Positions 51,564-61,468 of a DNA stretch of 64,000 nucleotides are shown here, piece after piece (within the stretch, counting starts at the first letter, position 1; each line of letters starts with the position of its first letter). Position numbers and translations under genes: made by a program. The DNA is from an uncultured Geobacteraceae bacterium (GTDB taxonomy: Bacteria > Desulfobacterota > Desulfuromonadia > Desulfuromonadales > Geopsychrobacteraceae), in contig CALFFB010000009.1 of NCBI GenBank assembly GCA_937958075.1, forward strand, positions 29,551 through 93,550, in the 5' to 3' direction. The notes under the pieces are model-generated. The model made no database searches. It had not been told where the DNA came from and was given only the letters and a program-made list of their open reading frames with translations.

Positions 51564-52061
51564 ATGACGGACTATGTAAAAGAAGCAGGTGTTGACAAGA
51601 ACGTCTGCTATACCCTCGAGGTCGCCCTGGAAAAATCGATTCTGATGGAAGAACGGGCATTCCGTAATCTGTTGCACGCAGTACGGATTGTTGGTGATCG
51701 ACAGGCTAAAGCCATTCTGCGCGACGCCGCCAGGGAGGAACTGGGTCATAAGAATCTGATCGAAAATGCCTTGCTCGACGGGCACGACAAAAACGCGTCC
51801 ACCATGACGGAACCCTTGCCGAGCATGAATCTTGATTATGTTTTCAAGCAGAAAGAACTATCTCCTGACGCTGACGCCCGGGAATCGCTGGCCTACGCAA
51901 TCCACCTTGAACAACAGGCGGTTAAATTCTATCAGGCCCTGATTCACGGCTGCGAAGGGGCGCCGATGATGGATCTGTTCAAGCGTTTAATGGCCGATGA
52001 AACACGTCACTTGCGAACCCTTGAAGACCTGTACGAAAAAATCTTCATGACGGAAAACTAA
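51564..52061 (+). CDS. Ferritin-like (rubrerythrin-type) di-iron protein
   Basis: A 165-residue four-helix-bundle protein. Carboxylate and histidine ligands expected for a di-iron site are Glu30 in helix 1, Glu59-x-x-His62 (EELGH) in helix 2, a Glu in HLEQQAVKFY, and the DETRH motif in helix 4. There is no rubredoxin domain. Members protect against peroxide or store iron in anaerobes; the exact role here is unknown. AAGGAG precedes the start and a terminator follows. Confidence 0.88.
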   Translation: MTDYVKEAGVDKNVCYTLEVALEKSILMEERAFRNLLHAVRIVGDRQAKAILRDAAREELGHKNLIENALLDGHDKNASTMTEPLPSMNLDYVFKQKELSPDADARESLAYAIHLEQQAVKFYQALIHGCEGAPMMDLFKRLMADETRHLRTLEDLYEKIFMTEN

Positions 52062-52101
52062 CACTGTTTCCGTCGGCAAAAACCCTTCAATTTTTGAAAC
52101 A

Positions 52102-52133
52102 GAGGCAATCATTCCCGGTTGCCTCTTTTTTTT
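52102..52133 (+). terminator. Rho-independent terminator after the ferritin-like gene
   Basis: GAGGCAA pairs with TTGCCTC around a ten-base loop, followed by a T8 run. Confidence 0.9.
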
Positions 52134-52291
52134 ACTGATTGACGCACACACCGTTAAATTGCGATTATCGACTGAAGCAATAGCCTTTTGGCAGGCTCTT
52201 TGGCAAAAATAAATTCACAATAACAGACCCTTGCAATCCATAAAAAAATCAATTAAGGTATAACAACGTTCTAGTAAAACTGGAGGCGTTT

Positions 52292-52513
52292 ATGGATGTC
52301 GATCTGGTCAAGGGTTTGTTTGCGGTCTATGTTGTCGGCGTGTCGCTGATTCACATGCTCTCGGATGAAGAATCCTATCTGCTGACCATGATGAAGCGCG
52401 TCTGGGGGCGAAGCCAGGGCTTGCTTCTGCATTTTGTGGCCAATGTTCTCATTCCCATGCTCTTTGCTCTGATTTCATTTTCGCGGGGGATCGTATCCAT
52501 GGCAACCTACTGA
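52292..52513 (+). CDS. Small predicted membrane protein of unknown function
   Basis: A 73-residue protein with two hydrophobic segments (about residues 7-22 and 44-63) and a charged loop between them (DEESYLLTMMKRVWGR). GGAGGCG precedes the ATG. It has its own strong terminator downstream, so it is a monocistronic unit. I do not recognise the family. Confidence 0.72.
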   Translation: MDVDLVKGLFAVYVVGVSLIHMLSDEESYLLTMMKRVWGRSQGLLLHFVANVLIPMLFALISFSRGIVSMATY

Positions 52514-52542
52514 ACGCACTGTTGACAGGCCGTTGTGATAGA

Positions 52543-52575
52543 AACCTGCAGGTCTTGCGATCTGCGGGTTTTTTT
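52543..52575 (+). terminator. Rho-independent terminator after the small membrane protein gene
   Basis: AACCTGCAG pairs with CTGCGGGTT (one G-T/mismatch position), followed by T5-6. Confidence 0.88.
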
Positions 52576-52599
52576 ATGGTTCACGCAGGCTGGATGGTC

Positions 52600-52629
52600 T
52601 TGACAATCTGTTCGGTGGTTTTTTAGATT
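52600..52629 (+). promoter_or_regulatory. Sigma-70-like promoter of htpG
   Basis: TTGACA at 52600-52605, an 18-base spacer and TAGATT at 52624-52629, 50 bases before the htpG start. The -10 does not look like a sigma-32 CCCCAT-type element. Confidence 0.7.
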
Positions 52630-52678
52630 ATCAGGTTGTTTGTTTTAACTATAGAAACGGTAACAAAGGAGCCTGGGA

Positions 52679-54517
52679 ATGAGTGAAGATCTGAAAAAAG
52701 AAGAGGGGAGTATTTCAATCCATGCGGAAAACATCTTTCCGATCATCAAAAAATGGCTTTACAGCGACAAGGACATCTTTCTGCGGGAGCTGGTGTCCAA
52801 TGCGGTTGACGCCATCCACAAACTGCAGAACGTGAACCTCATCGAAGGATTGCAGATAGCTGACGATTATCGCGTTGACATTCATCTTGACAAGGATGCC
52901 GGTACCCTGACCGTCTCCGATAACGGTATCGGCATGACCGCTGATGAGGTCCGCAGGTATATCAATCAGGTAGCTTTTTCTTCGGCGGAAGATTTTATCG
53001 AAAAATTCAAGGATCTGGATGACAAGAACCAGATTATCGGTCATTTTGGTTTGGGGTTTTATTCCAGTTTCATGGTTGCGGGCAAGGTTGAAATTCTTAC
53101 CCGCTCTTATCAGTCCCAGGCGCCGGCGGTGCACTGGGTGTGTGAAGGAACCACCAGCTACAGTCTGGAGGAAACAACCAGGGAGGGTCGTGGTACCGAT
53201 GTCATCCTGCACCTCAATGATGACGAGAAAGAGTTTCTGGAGGCTGCCCATGTCCGCGAGCTGATCAAGAAATATTGCAACTTTTTGCCCGTATCCATCA
53301 ACCTGGAGGGTTCCGAGGTTAACGACAAGAACCCCCTGTGGACGAAAAGTGCCACGGACATCAGTGACGACGAATACAAGGAGTTCTATCGCAAGCTGTA
53401 TCCCCTGTCCGACGATCCCCTGTTCTGGATTCACCTGAACATCGACTATCCTTTCAATCTCAAGGGTATTCTCTATTTTCCCCGGCTGACCAACGAGTTC
53501 GACGTCACCCGCAGTCATATCAATCTGTACTGTAATCAGGTGTTTGTTTCCGACAATACCCCGGAGCTGATCCCTGAATTTCTGACGCCCCTGCAGGGTT
53601 GTCTTGACGCTCCTGACCTGCCGCTGAATGTGTCCCGCAGTTATTTGCAGAATGAGCCCCAGGTCCGGAAAATCCGGGAGGTGATCAGCGGTCGTGTCGC
53701 ATCAAAGATTGTCGAGCTGGCCAAAAAAGACCAGGAAGCTTTTACCCCCATCTGGGAGGACATCCATTCCTTTGTCAAATACGGCATGATGCGCGACGAC
53801 AAGTTCTATGACAAAGTCAAGGACCAGGTGATTTATCGGGCGACGGGGGAAATGCGCTACACGACTCTGCCGGACTATCTGGAGCGTGCTAAAGACAAGC
53901 ATGAGAACAAGGTTTACTATGCCAACGACGAGGGGGCTCAGGCGACCTACCTGAAACTGTTCAAATCACAGGGGCTGGAAGCGCTGATTCTCGATGCGAT
54001 GATCGATAATCATTTTATCCAGTTTCTGGAAAGCAAGAATCAGGATCTGAAGTTCGAGCGGGTCGATTCGGATATCACGGAAAATCTGCTGGAGCATGAT
54101 GCAACCAAAAAAATTGTGTCCGGCCCGGATAACACGACCAAGGAGGAGCGCATTGAAAAACTCTTCAAGGAACAGCTTGATATCAAGGGGCTCCACATTC
54201 GGGTTGAAACCCTCAAGGACGAATCGGTTCCGGGAATGATCCTGCTCAATGAACAGTCGCGCCGATTCAAGGAGATGACGCGGATGATGGGCAAGGGGGA
54301 TATGCCCGATCTCTTTTCCGATCATACTTTGATGGTCAATACCGCAAGCCCGGCGGTAACGAAATTGTTGTCACTGGATGACGAGAACAAAACCGAAACG
54401 GCGAGCATGCTGATCAACCAGATCTATGATCTGGCCATGTTGTCCCATCAGACCTTGAGTAAAGAGCGAATGGCGGCATTTACCGAGCGCAGCGGCAAGC
54501 TGCTGGGGATGATCTGA
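52679..54517 (+). CDS. htpG: Molecular chaperone HtpG (Hsp90)
   Basis: A 612-residue Hsp90. The N-terminal GHKL ATPase shows LRELVSNAVDAIHKL, DNGIGMT and GHFGLGFYSSFMVA. The middle domain contains the conserved YFPRLTNEFDV region and SRSYLQNEP with the catalytic Arg nearby. The C-terminal dimerisation domain ends at about 612 without MEEVD, as in bacteria. AAAGGAG precedes the ATG. It has its own promoter and a terminator-like hairpin downstream. Confidence 0.97.
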   Translation: MSEDLKKEEGSISIHAENIFPIIKKWLYSDKDIFLRELVSNAVDAIHKLQNVNLIEGLQIADDYRVDIHLDKDAGTLTVSDNGIGMTADEVRRYINQVAFSSAEDFIEKFKDLDDKNQIIGHFGLGFYSSFMVAGKVEILTRSYQSQAPAVHWVCEGTTSYSLEETTREGRGTDVILHLNDDEKEFLEAAHVRELIKKYCNFLPVSINLEGSEVNDKNPLWTKSATDISDDEYKEFYRKLYPLSDDPLFWIHLNIDYPFNLKGILYFPRLTNEFDVTRSHINLYCNQVFVSDNTPELIPEFLTPLQGCLDAPDLPLNVSRSYLQNEPQVRKIREVISGRVASKIVELAKKDQEAFTPIWEDIHSFVKYGMMRDDKFYDKVKDQVIYRATGEMRYTTLPDYLERAKDKHENKVYYANDEGAQATYLKLFKSQGLEALILDAMIDNHFIQFLESKNQDLKFERVDSDITENLLEHDATKKIVSGPDNTTKEERIEKLFKEQLDIKGLHIRVETLKDESVPGMILLNEQSRRFKEMTRMMGKGDMPDLFSDHTLMVNTASPAVTKLLSLDDENKTETASMLINQIYDLAMLSHQTLSKERMAAFTERSGKLLGMI

Positions 54518-54541
54518 CAATAGCTGCCGATCTTTATGTGA

Positions 54542-54570
54542 GACAAGGGGCTGTTTTGCAGCCCCTTGTC
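54542..54570 (+). terminator. Hairpin between htpG and trmL, probable bidirectional terminator
   Basis: GACAAGGGGCTG pairs perfectly with CAGCCCCTTGTC around a five-base loop. The flanks (ATTTG on one side, TCACATAAAG on the other strand) are only weakly T-rich. It lies between the convergent htpG and trmL genes. Confidence 0.65.
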
Positions 54571-54583
54571 ATTTGAATGACCA

Positions 54584-55072
54584 TCAATCGACAAGTTGAC
54601 CGGTCTGGCGCAACGCTTCATAGAGGACAATAGCGGTGGCGTTTGCCAGGTTCAGACTTCTGACCGCATCTGAAAAAATGGGAATACGAATCGCTCTGTC
54701 GCCGGCCGCGTCAAGGATCTCGTCCGGCAGGCCAAGGGTTTCCTTCCCGAAAACAAGAAAATCCCCTGGTTCAAAAGACACATTGGTAAAGGTGCTTCGT
54801 GCTTTTTTTGAAGTAAACCAGAAGCGACCGTCACCGTGCTCCTGTTGCAGTTGGGCAAAGGATTCCCAGCGCTTCAGTTTGACCTCCGGCCAGTAATCAA
54901 GTCCGGCCCGCCTTAATTGTTTGTCGTCCAGAGAAAACCCGAGTTTTCCCACCAGATGCAGAAAACTGCCGGTGGCCGCGCATAAGCGGCCGATATTGCC
55001 GGTATTCGGTGGAATTTCAGGCTCGATAAGAACAATGTGGAAGGGCTGATTTTTCATATCCCAGTCGTTCAT
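54584..55072 (-). CDS. trmL: tRNA (cytidine(34)-2'-O)-methyltransferase TrmL
   Basis: A 162-residue SPOUT methyltransferase. Motifs are VLIEPEIPPNTGNIGRLC at the N-terminus, VFGKETLGLP in the knot and RIPIFSDAVRSLNLANATAI (in part) at the C-terminus. TrmL methylates the wobble base of leucine tRNAs (CAA and TAA anticodons in E. coli). An alternative in-frame ATG at 55057 gives a 157-residue protein and cannot be excluded, since neither has a clear ribosome site. Confidence 0.92.
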   Translation of the reverse strand: MNDWDMKNQPFHIVLIEPEIPPNTGNIGRLCAATGSFLHLVGKLGFSLDDKQLRRAGLDYWPEVKLKRWESFAQLQQEHGDGRFWFTSKKARSTFTNVSFEPGDFLVFGKETLGLPDEILDAAGDRAIRIPIFSDAVRSLNLANATAIVLYEALRQTGQLVD

Positions 55073-55081
55073 TCACATATT

Positions 55082-55120
55082 AAAAGCCTGGACAGGTCGG
55101 CAACCTATCCAGGCTTTTAA
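55082..55120 (-). terminator. Rho-independent terminator after metY
   Basis: TAAAAGCCTGGA and TCCAGGCTTTTA pair, with inner pairs ACCT/AGGT, ending in TTTTAAT. It separates metY from trmL, both on the minus strand. Confidence 0.8.
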
Positions 55121-55139
55121 TATTAATTATTGGTTGATG

Positions 55140-56438
<1,299 letters not shown>

Positions 56439-56591
56439 CTATTTATTGTTGATGTTTAATGGCTATAGTTTATATAGGAAATGTGAAATTGCCAACGGCA
56501 ACGTTAGCAGATAAGTCAACAACCGACAAGCTGAAATTCCGTCAGTTTGTCCGGAAGATTGCACCGGTAAATATCCTGACAGCGAGGGACA

Positions 56592-56978
56592 ATGACAGCA
56601 CAGGCCTATACCTATGTCATCAGCATGGCCCAATTGAGCGTCGCCATACTCGAATTTCTGGGTATCGCCATCATTATGGTGACAACGATCTCTGCAACGG
56701 CGCGTAACCTGATCGCTCTGGTACGTTACGGCCACAGTGAAGAGCAGTTCCACCTGTATCGCTTACAACTGGCGCGTGGCATCCTGTTGGGACTTGAATT
56801 TCTGGTGGCCGCCGACATTATCAAGACCGTTGCCATTGAGCTGACCTTTGCCAGCGTCGGCATTCTCGCTGTTGTCGTGCTGATCCGGACATTTTTAAGT
56901 TTTGCCATCGAAATGGAAATGACCGGGAAATGGCCCTGGCAGAAAAAAACGCCCACGATCACTACGTCGTCATCCTGA
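56592..56978 (+). CDS. DUF1622 family membrane protein
   Basis: A 128-residue inner-membrane protein with three hydrophobic segments at about residues 14-38, 63-80 and 86-107. LARGILLGLEFLVAADIIKTV and VVLIRTFLSFAIEMEM (in part) are the DUF1622 signatures. Function is unknown. GAGGGACA precedes the ATG. It is divergent from metY and converges with the DEAD-box helicase gene. Confidence 0.88.
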   Translation: MTAQAYTYVISMAQLSVAILEFLGIAIIMVTTISATARNLIALVRYGHSEEQFHLYRLQLARGILLGLEFLVAADIIKTVAIELTFASVGILAVVVLIRTFLSFAIEMEMTGKWPWQKKTPTITTSSS

Positions 56979-57019
56979 AAGTCACCATTGCACCTGCACA
57001 GGAGCTGTGCAAAGGATCC

Positions 57020-58762
57020 TTATCTCTTCGTTTTGTTGCGTGATGACGGCAGATTTTTCTGGATGCGCGAACGGGCTTTTCCCTGTTTGCCCTTGAATCC
57101 TTTACGTTCTGTTCTGCCACCCGGCTTTTTGCCGGTGTCGAGCTGAATATTCAGGGCCTGATCTTTGATTCTGATCTGACCGATTTTGCTTTCAAGGGCC
57201 GGAGTCAAAGGTTCCTGCAGGTCGACAAGGCTGAAGTTGTCGTAGATCCGGATGCGTCCGATCTGCCGGCTGTCAAGACGCCCTTCATTGCTCAGGGCAC
57301 CGACAATATGTCCCGGTTCAACGCCGTGAATCCGCCCGACCTCAAGGCGATAGGCGGTTCCATCATCCATGCCGCCGCGACGGGGTCCGGCTTGTTGTCC
57401 TCTGGCTGGCGGACTGTTGTCGATGACCTCCTCAAAGCCTTCCGTCATTTGCAGGGGGCGTTCTTTCTGCAGCAGATACGCCAGGGCCGCGGCAATACGG
57501 CGGTGCCCGATATCATATTCGCTCTGAAACTCATCGATCAGTTCTTCAAAAAACTCCAGTTCCTGCGATTCCAGAACCCCGTTGATCTGCTCCTTGAACA
57601 GATTGACCCGGCGGTCGGTAATGTCCTTGCGGCTCGGCAGGGCCATGGCTTTGATGGGCTGTTTGGTAGCGCGTTCGATAGCCGAGAGCATGCGCATTTC
57701 TCTTGGCGCGACAAAGAGAATGGCCTTGCCCTCGCGACCGGCGCGGCCGGTACGGCCGATACGGTGAACGTAGGATTCGGTGTCATAGGGAATGTCGTAG
57801 TTGACGACATGGCTGATGCGCTTGACGTCGAGGCCGCGGGCGGCAACATCCGTCGCCACGACGATATCGAGGCTCCCGTCCTTGAGGCGATCGACGGTCT
57901 TTTCCCTGAGAACCTGCGTCATGTCCCCATTCAGGGCAGCACTGGAAAAGCCGCGGGCCTCAAGTTTTTCGGCCAGTTCGACCGTCGCGATTTTGGTGCG
58001 GACAAAAATCAGCATGCCGTCGATCTCTTCGGCTTCGAGAATCCGGGTCAGGGCATCGAGCTTGTGCAATCCCTTGACCTGCCAGAAACGCTGGGAAATC
58101 TTGTCTACCGTTGAGGTTTTACTTTTGATACGAATTTCAACGGGCTGGTGCAGATGTCGCCGCGCGACCTTGAGAATCTCCGGTGGCATGGTGGCGGAAA
58201 ACAATGCCGTTTGATGATTTTCGGGGGCAAAGGTCAAAATCTCTTCAACCTCGTCGATGAACCCCATGCGCAGCATTTCATCTGCCTCATCGATGACAAT
58301 GGCCTTGAGGGCATCGAGCTTGAGGGTTCCGCGGCCGAGATGGTCCTTGATACGTCCCGGGGTGCCGACAACAGCCTGAACGCCGCGTTGCAGTTGTCTG
58401 AGCTGCTGGCCCATGTTCTGGCCACCGTAGACGGGAAGAACCTGAAATCCCGGCAGGTGGCGGGCGTAGGTTTGCATGGCCTCGGCGACCTGAAGGGCGA
58501 GTTCCCGGGTCGGGGTCAGCACCAGCAGCTGGGGCTTCTTCAGGCCGGGCGCCAGTTTGCTGAGCAGGGGCAGGGAAAAGGCCGCGGTTTTGCCGGTGCC
58601 GGTTTGCGCCTGGCCGAGCAGATCCTGTCCCTGAAGCAGGGGAGGGATGCTCCTGGCCTGTATCGGTGTCGGGCTTTCGTAGCCGATCTCATTGACAACT
58701 CTGGCAATCTCCGGCGCCAGATCGAGTTCGTTGAAGGTAATAATCTCGGATGCAGATGTCAT
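57020..58762 (-). CDS. deaD: DEAD-box ATP-dependent RNA helicase (DeaD/CsdA type)
   Basis: A 580-residue helicase. The Q motif is at the N-terminus (FNELDLAPEIARVVNE). Motif I is AQTGTGKT, motif II DEAD, motif III SAT, motif V ARGLDV and motif VI HRIGRTGR. A DbpA/CsdA RNA-binding domain follows at about residues 475-550 (YRLEVGRIHGVEPGHIVGALS in part), and the C-terminal 30 residues are strongly basic. Such enzymes assist ribosome assembly and mRNA decay in the cold; pnp, a common partner, begins this window. Confidence 0.95.
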   Translation of the reverse strand: MTSASEIITFNELDLAPEIARVVNEIGYESPTPIQARSIPPLLQGQDLLGQAQTGTGKTAAFSLPLLSKLAPGLKKPQLLVLTPTRELALQVAEAMQTYARHLPGFQVLPVYGGQNMGQQLRQLQRGVQAVVGTPGRIKDHLGRGTLKLDALKAIVIDEADEMLRMGFIDEVEEILTFAPENHQTALFSATMPPEILKVARRHLHQPVEIRIKSKTSTVDKISQRFWQVKGLHKLDALTRILEAEEIDGMLIFVRTKIATVELAEKLEARGFSSAALNGDMTQVLREKTVDRLKDGSLDIVVATDVAARGLDVKRISHVVNYDIPYDTESYVHRIGRTGRAGREGKAILFVAPREMRMLSAIERATKQPIKAMALPSRKDITDRRVNLFKEQINGVLESQELEFFEELIDEFQSEYDIGHRRIAAALAYLLQKERPLQMTEGFEEVIDNSPPARGQQAGPRRGGMDDGTAYRLEVGRIHGVEPGHIVGALSNEGRLDSRQIGRIRIYDNFSLVDLQEPLTPALESKIGQIRIKDQALNIQLDTGKKPGGRTERKGFKGKQGKARSRIQKNLPSSRNKTKR

Positions 58763-58852
58763 AATCGTCCTGTAGGGTATGGAACAAAAAGTTACGTCGA
58801 AACAATGAAAGAGGCGAACATATACTCCACTTTGTAAAAGTAAGCCAGCAAT

Positions 58853-61366
58853 TTACAGGCGTTTTACCTGACGGGTCGGCCAGATCAGCAGGAGCAGGGC
58901 CAAAAGTGTCAGATTGGCGAACATGGCGACGAGCATGGCCAGCCCGGTGAACAGACCAAAGTAGATGGTCGGATTGAAATTGGACAGGCACAGGATGGAA
59001 AATCCGGTGATGATGGTAACCGAGGTGTAATACATGGCCCGGCCGACACTGGCGTGGGCCCGCTTGACGGCGGCCAGGGGACTGTCGTCAGCGTGCAGCT
59101 CTTCTGTGTAGCGATGAATGTAGTGGATGGTATCGTCGACGGCGATACCGATGGTAATGGCCGCAATGGTTATGGTCATGATATCCAGGGGGATGTTCAA
59201 CAGTCCCATCAGGCCAAGGACTGCGCCCGCAGAGACAATATTGGGAATAATGGCGATCAGTGCCAGCCGCAGGGAGCGAAACTGCATGACAAACATGCCG
59301 ATAATCACCAGAAACACCACGCCGATGGTCATGATCTGCGACGAGAACAGACTCTGCAGGACATTGTTGTAAAGAACAAACATACCCGTCAATTTGACCT
59401 GCTCCGGCTTCAGGTCGAAACGCTGAGGCAGCTCTGTACGAATTTCTTCCAGAAGTTCATTGCGCTTCAGCTGTGGATCAGAATCGATAACGCGTATGGA
59501 AAAACGCAGCTGATTGCCATCATCTGACATATAGGGGCGAAACAGGGTGTCGTCAATGATCTCAGGCAGCAGGCGATGAATCAGGGCCAGGGACATATTG
59601 TCGAGGGGTTTGTCCTCGTTGAGCTTCTCCATCAGGGTAAAGGTCGTTGACATGGAAAGCACTTTTCCCGTTTCCGGCAACTGATCAAGGTAATCGTGAA
59701 TCCGGTGAATGGTGTCGACCTGGTAGCTGTTGTACCAGTAACTGTCGCCGGACAGCCCTGCATCGCTGTCTTCCTCACTAAAGAAATCATCGGCGAAGGG
59801 GTCGTCCTCTTCAAGGGCCGCCAGGCGTTCCTGCTCGGCAAAATAATCAGGGTCGGCATCAATAACCACGTCCAGGGGGGTGGTCCCACCCAGCTGCTTG
59901 TCAATCAGCTCCATCCCCTGATAAATCTCGGTTGTGGGCTTGAAATAATCGATGAAACGATTTTCCACCGTCAGTCGGGAAATACCGATAACGCTGACGA
60001 TAACGATCAGAGCAAAGATGGCCAGGGTCGGATATCTCTGTTTTTCAATGAAATAAACACAACTGCGGGTGATCGCGCCGGTGATGTCATAGCGGGGAAC
60101 AAATTTTCGGGGCTTTTTAAGGAGGATCAACCCGGCGGGAAACAGAATCAGGCTGATCACCAGGGCAAAACTGATACCTATGGCCATCATCCAGCCGAAA
60201 TCGATAATGGGCCGGATGTCGCTGATCAGCAGCGAGGCAAAGGCGGCGATGGTGGTCAGCGCCGTGTAGATGCTGGGGATGGCCTTTGTCCGAACCATCT
60301 CGGCGACCAGTTTGCTGTGGGAGGCATCCGGCAATTCCGACAGCAGCTCGTTGTAACGGACTATCAGGTGCACACACAAAGACAGGGTGATGATCAGCAG
60401 CAGCGAGGTGAAGTTTGAAGAAACAACAGTCACCTTCCAGCCGATCCAGCCGAGAAAACCGAACATGAAGAACACGGCGGCAAAGCAGCAGGCCATGGGC
60501 AGCAGCACCCAGTGCCCGCGCCGGAAAATCAGAATCAGCATGGAGACCAGGAAAATCAGGACACCCAGCCCGAAATTGACCAGATCACTGCGGATAAAGT
60601 CGATCATGTCGGCAACGATCATCGGTACCCCGCCAAGGAACAGGTCCGCATGATCACGATGCTCGTCCATGACTGTACGGATGGCTGCAATTGCTGTCGC
60701 CTCCTGTTCGTTGTGAAGGCGATTCAAGCGGTCATAGTCCGCCGACACCTGATCCAGCCGCGCCTGTTCCTTGGTGCTCAGGTGGTTGTCGTTGGCCTTC
60801 TGGCGCAGCAGATTCCGTTCTTTTAACAGCTGTTCCAGCTGCTCATTTTCCGTCAACAGAACCTGTAGCGCCGTCGTGCGGCCATCGGTACTGACCAGAA
60901 GATTCGGGTAGATGGGTCCGGAAGTGAATTCCTCCATGGCCAGGTCGCGATCGACGTCGGGGCTTTCAATGGTGCGAATGCCGCGACTGATTTCCGACAG
61001 GGTGACCGGGGGGCTGTCAATCAGGGGGGCGTCAAGCAGGCTGACGACCTCCTCGACCCGGTCAATGGCCAGCAGTTTTTCGCGCAGGGCGCGTATGTCG
61101 GCGAGGGTTTCCGGAGCAAGCAGGGCATGGCTTTTCGGAGTATAGCTGATAATGAGAAAACTGCTTGTGCCGTACTGTTCGTTGATTTCCCGAAAATAGC
61201 GCAGGTCCTTGTCATGTTCCAGCATCAGGGAATCGGCTGAAGCGTCAAGATGAAAGTTGCGGGAAAAGCTGCCAACTGCCAGTAAGATGCCAAGGAGCAC
61301 CAGCAGGGTGATAACAGGGTGTTTCAAGACCGTCTGTCGATACAGATCAAAGCTGATTTTCCGCAT
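58853..61366 (-). CDS. RND-superfamily exporter of the MMPL/hydrophobe type
   Basis: An 838-residue protein with about twelve membrane helices in two similar halves, each with a large periplasmic loop between helices 1-2 and 7-8. TM1 is near residues 18-36; GIAVDDTIHYIHRY in the second half and GWMMAIGISFALVISLILFP (in part) in the first are typical of the MMPL/patched-like branch. Proton-driven export of lipids or hydrophobic molecules is probable; the substrate is unknown. No membrane-fusion or outer-membrane partner is adjacent. ATG 61366 follows AGGGG; the frame is open 12 codons further upstream into a terminator. Confidence 0.9.
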   Translation of the reverse strand: MRKISFDLYRQTVLKHPVITLLVLLGILLAVGSFSRNFHLDASADSLMLEHDKDLRYFREINEQYGTSSFLIISYTPKSHALLAPETLADIRALREKLLAIDRVEEVVSLLDAPLIDSPPVTLSEISRGIRTIESPDVDRDLAMEEFTSGPIYPNLLVSTDGRTTALQVLLTENEQLEQLLKERNLLRQKANDNHLSTKEQARLDQVSADYDRLNRLHNEQEATAIAAIRTVMDEHRDHADLFLGGVPMIVADMIDFIRSDLVNFGLGVLIFLVSMLILIFRRGHWVLLPMACCFAAVFFMFGFLGWIGWKVTVVSSNFTSLLLIITLSLCVHLIVRYNELLSELPDASHSKLVAEMVRTKAIPSIYTALTTIAAFASLLISDIRPIIDFGWMMAIGISFALVISLILFPAGLILLKKPRKFVPRYDITGAITRSCVYFIEKQRYPTLAIFALIVIVSVIGISRLTVENRFIDYFKPTTEIYQGMELIDKQLGGTTPLDVVIDADPDYFAEQERLAALEEDDPFADDFFSEEDSDAGLSGDSYWYNSYQVDTIHRIHDYLDQLPETGKVLSMSTTFTLMEKLNEDKPLDNMSLALIHRLLPEIIDDTLFRPYMSDDGNQLRFSIRVIDSDPQLKRNELLEEIRTELPQRFDLKPEQVKLTGMFVLYNNVLQSLFSSQIMTIGVVFLVIIGMFVMQFRSLRLALIAIIPNIVSAGAVLGLMGLLNIPLDIMTITIAAITIGIAVDDTIHYIHRYTEELHADDSPLAAVKRAHASVGRAMYYTSVTIITGFSILCLSNFNPTIYFGLFTGLAMLVAMFANLTLLALLLLIWPTRQVKRL

Positions 61367-61400
61367 GATGCCCCTATGGGTGCCAGTTACGGTTGAAAAC

Positions 61401-61429
61401 AAAAGCCCCGCAAGGTACGGGGCTTTTGT
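61401..61429 (-). terminator. Rho-independent terminator after the fumarase gene
   Basis: On the minus strand GCCCCG-TACCTTG-CGGGGC is followed by TTTTGTTTT. It ends the fumarase transcript 40 bases after the stop and lies just before the exporter gene, which then needs its own promoter or read-through. Confidence 0.88.
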
Positions 61430-61468
61430 CCGGTGGTATGGTGACGCCTTTACCGCGTCAGCAAGCGA

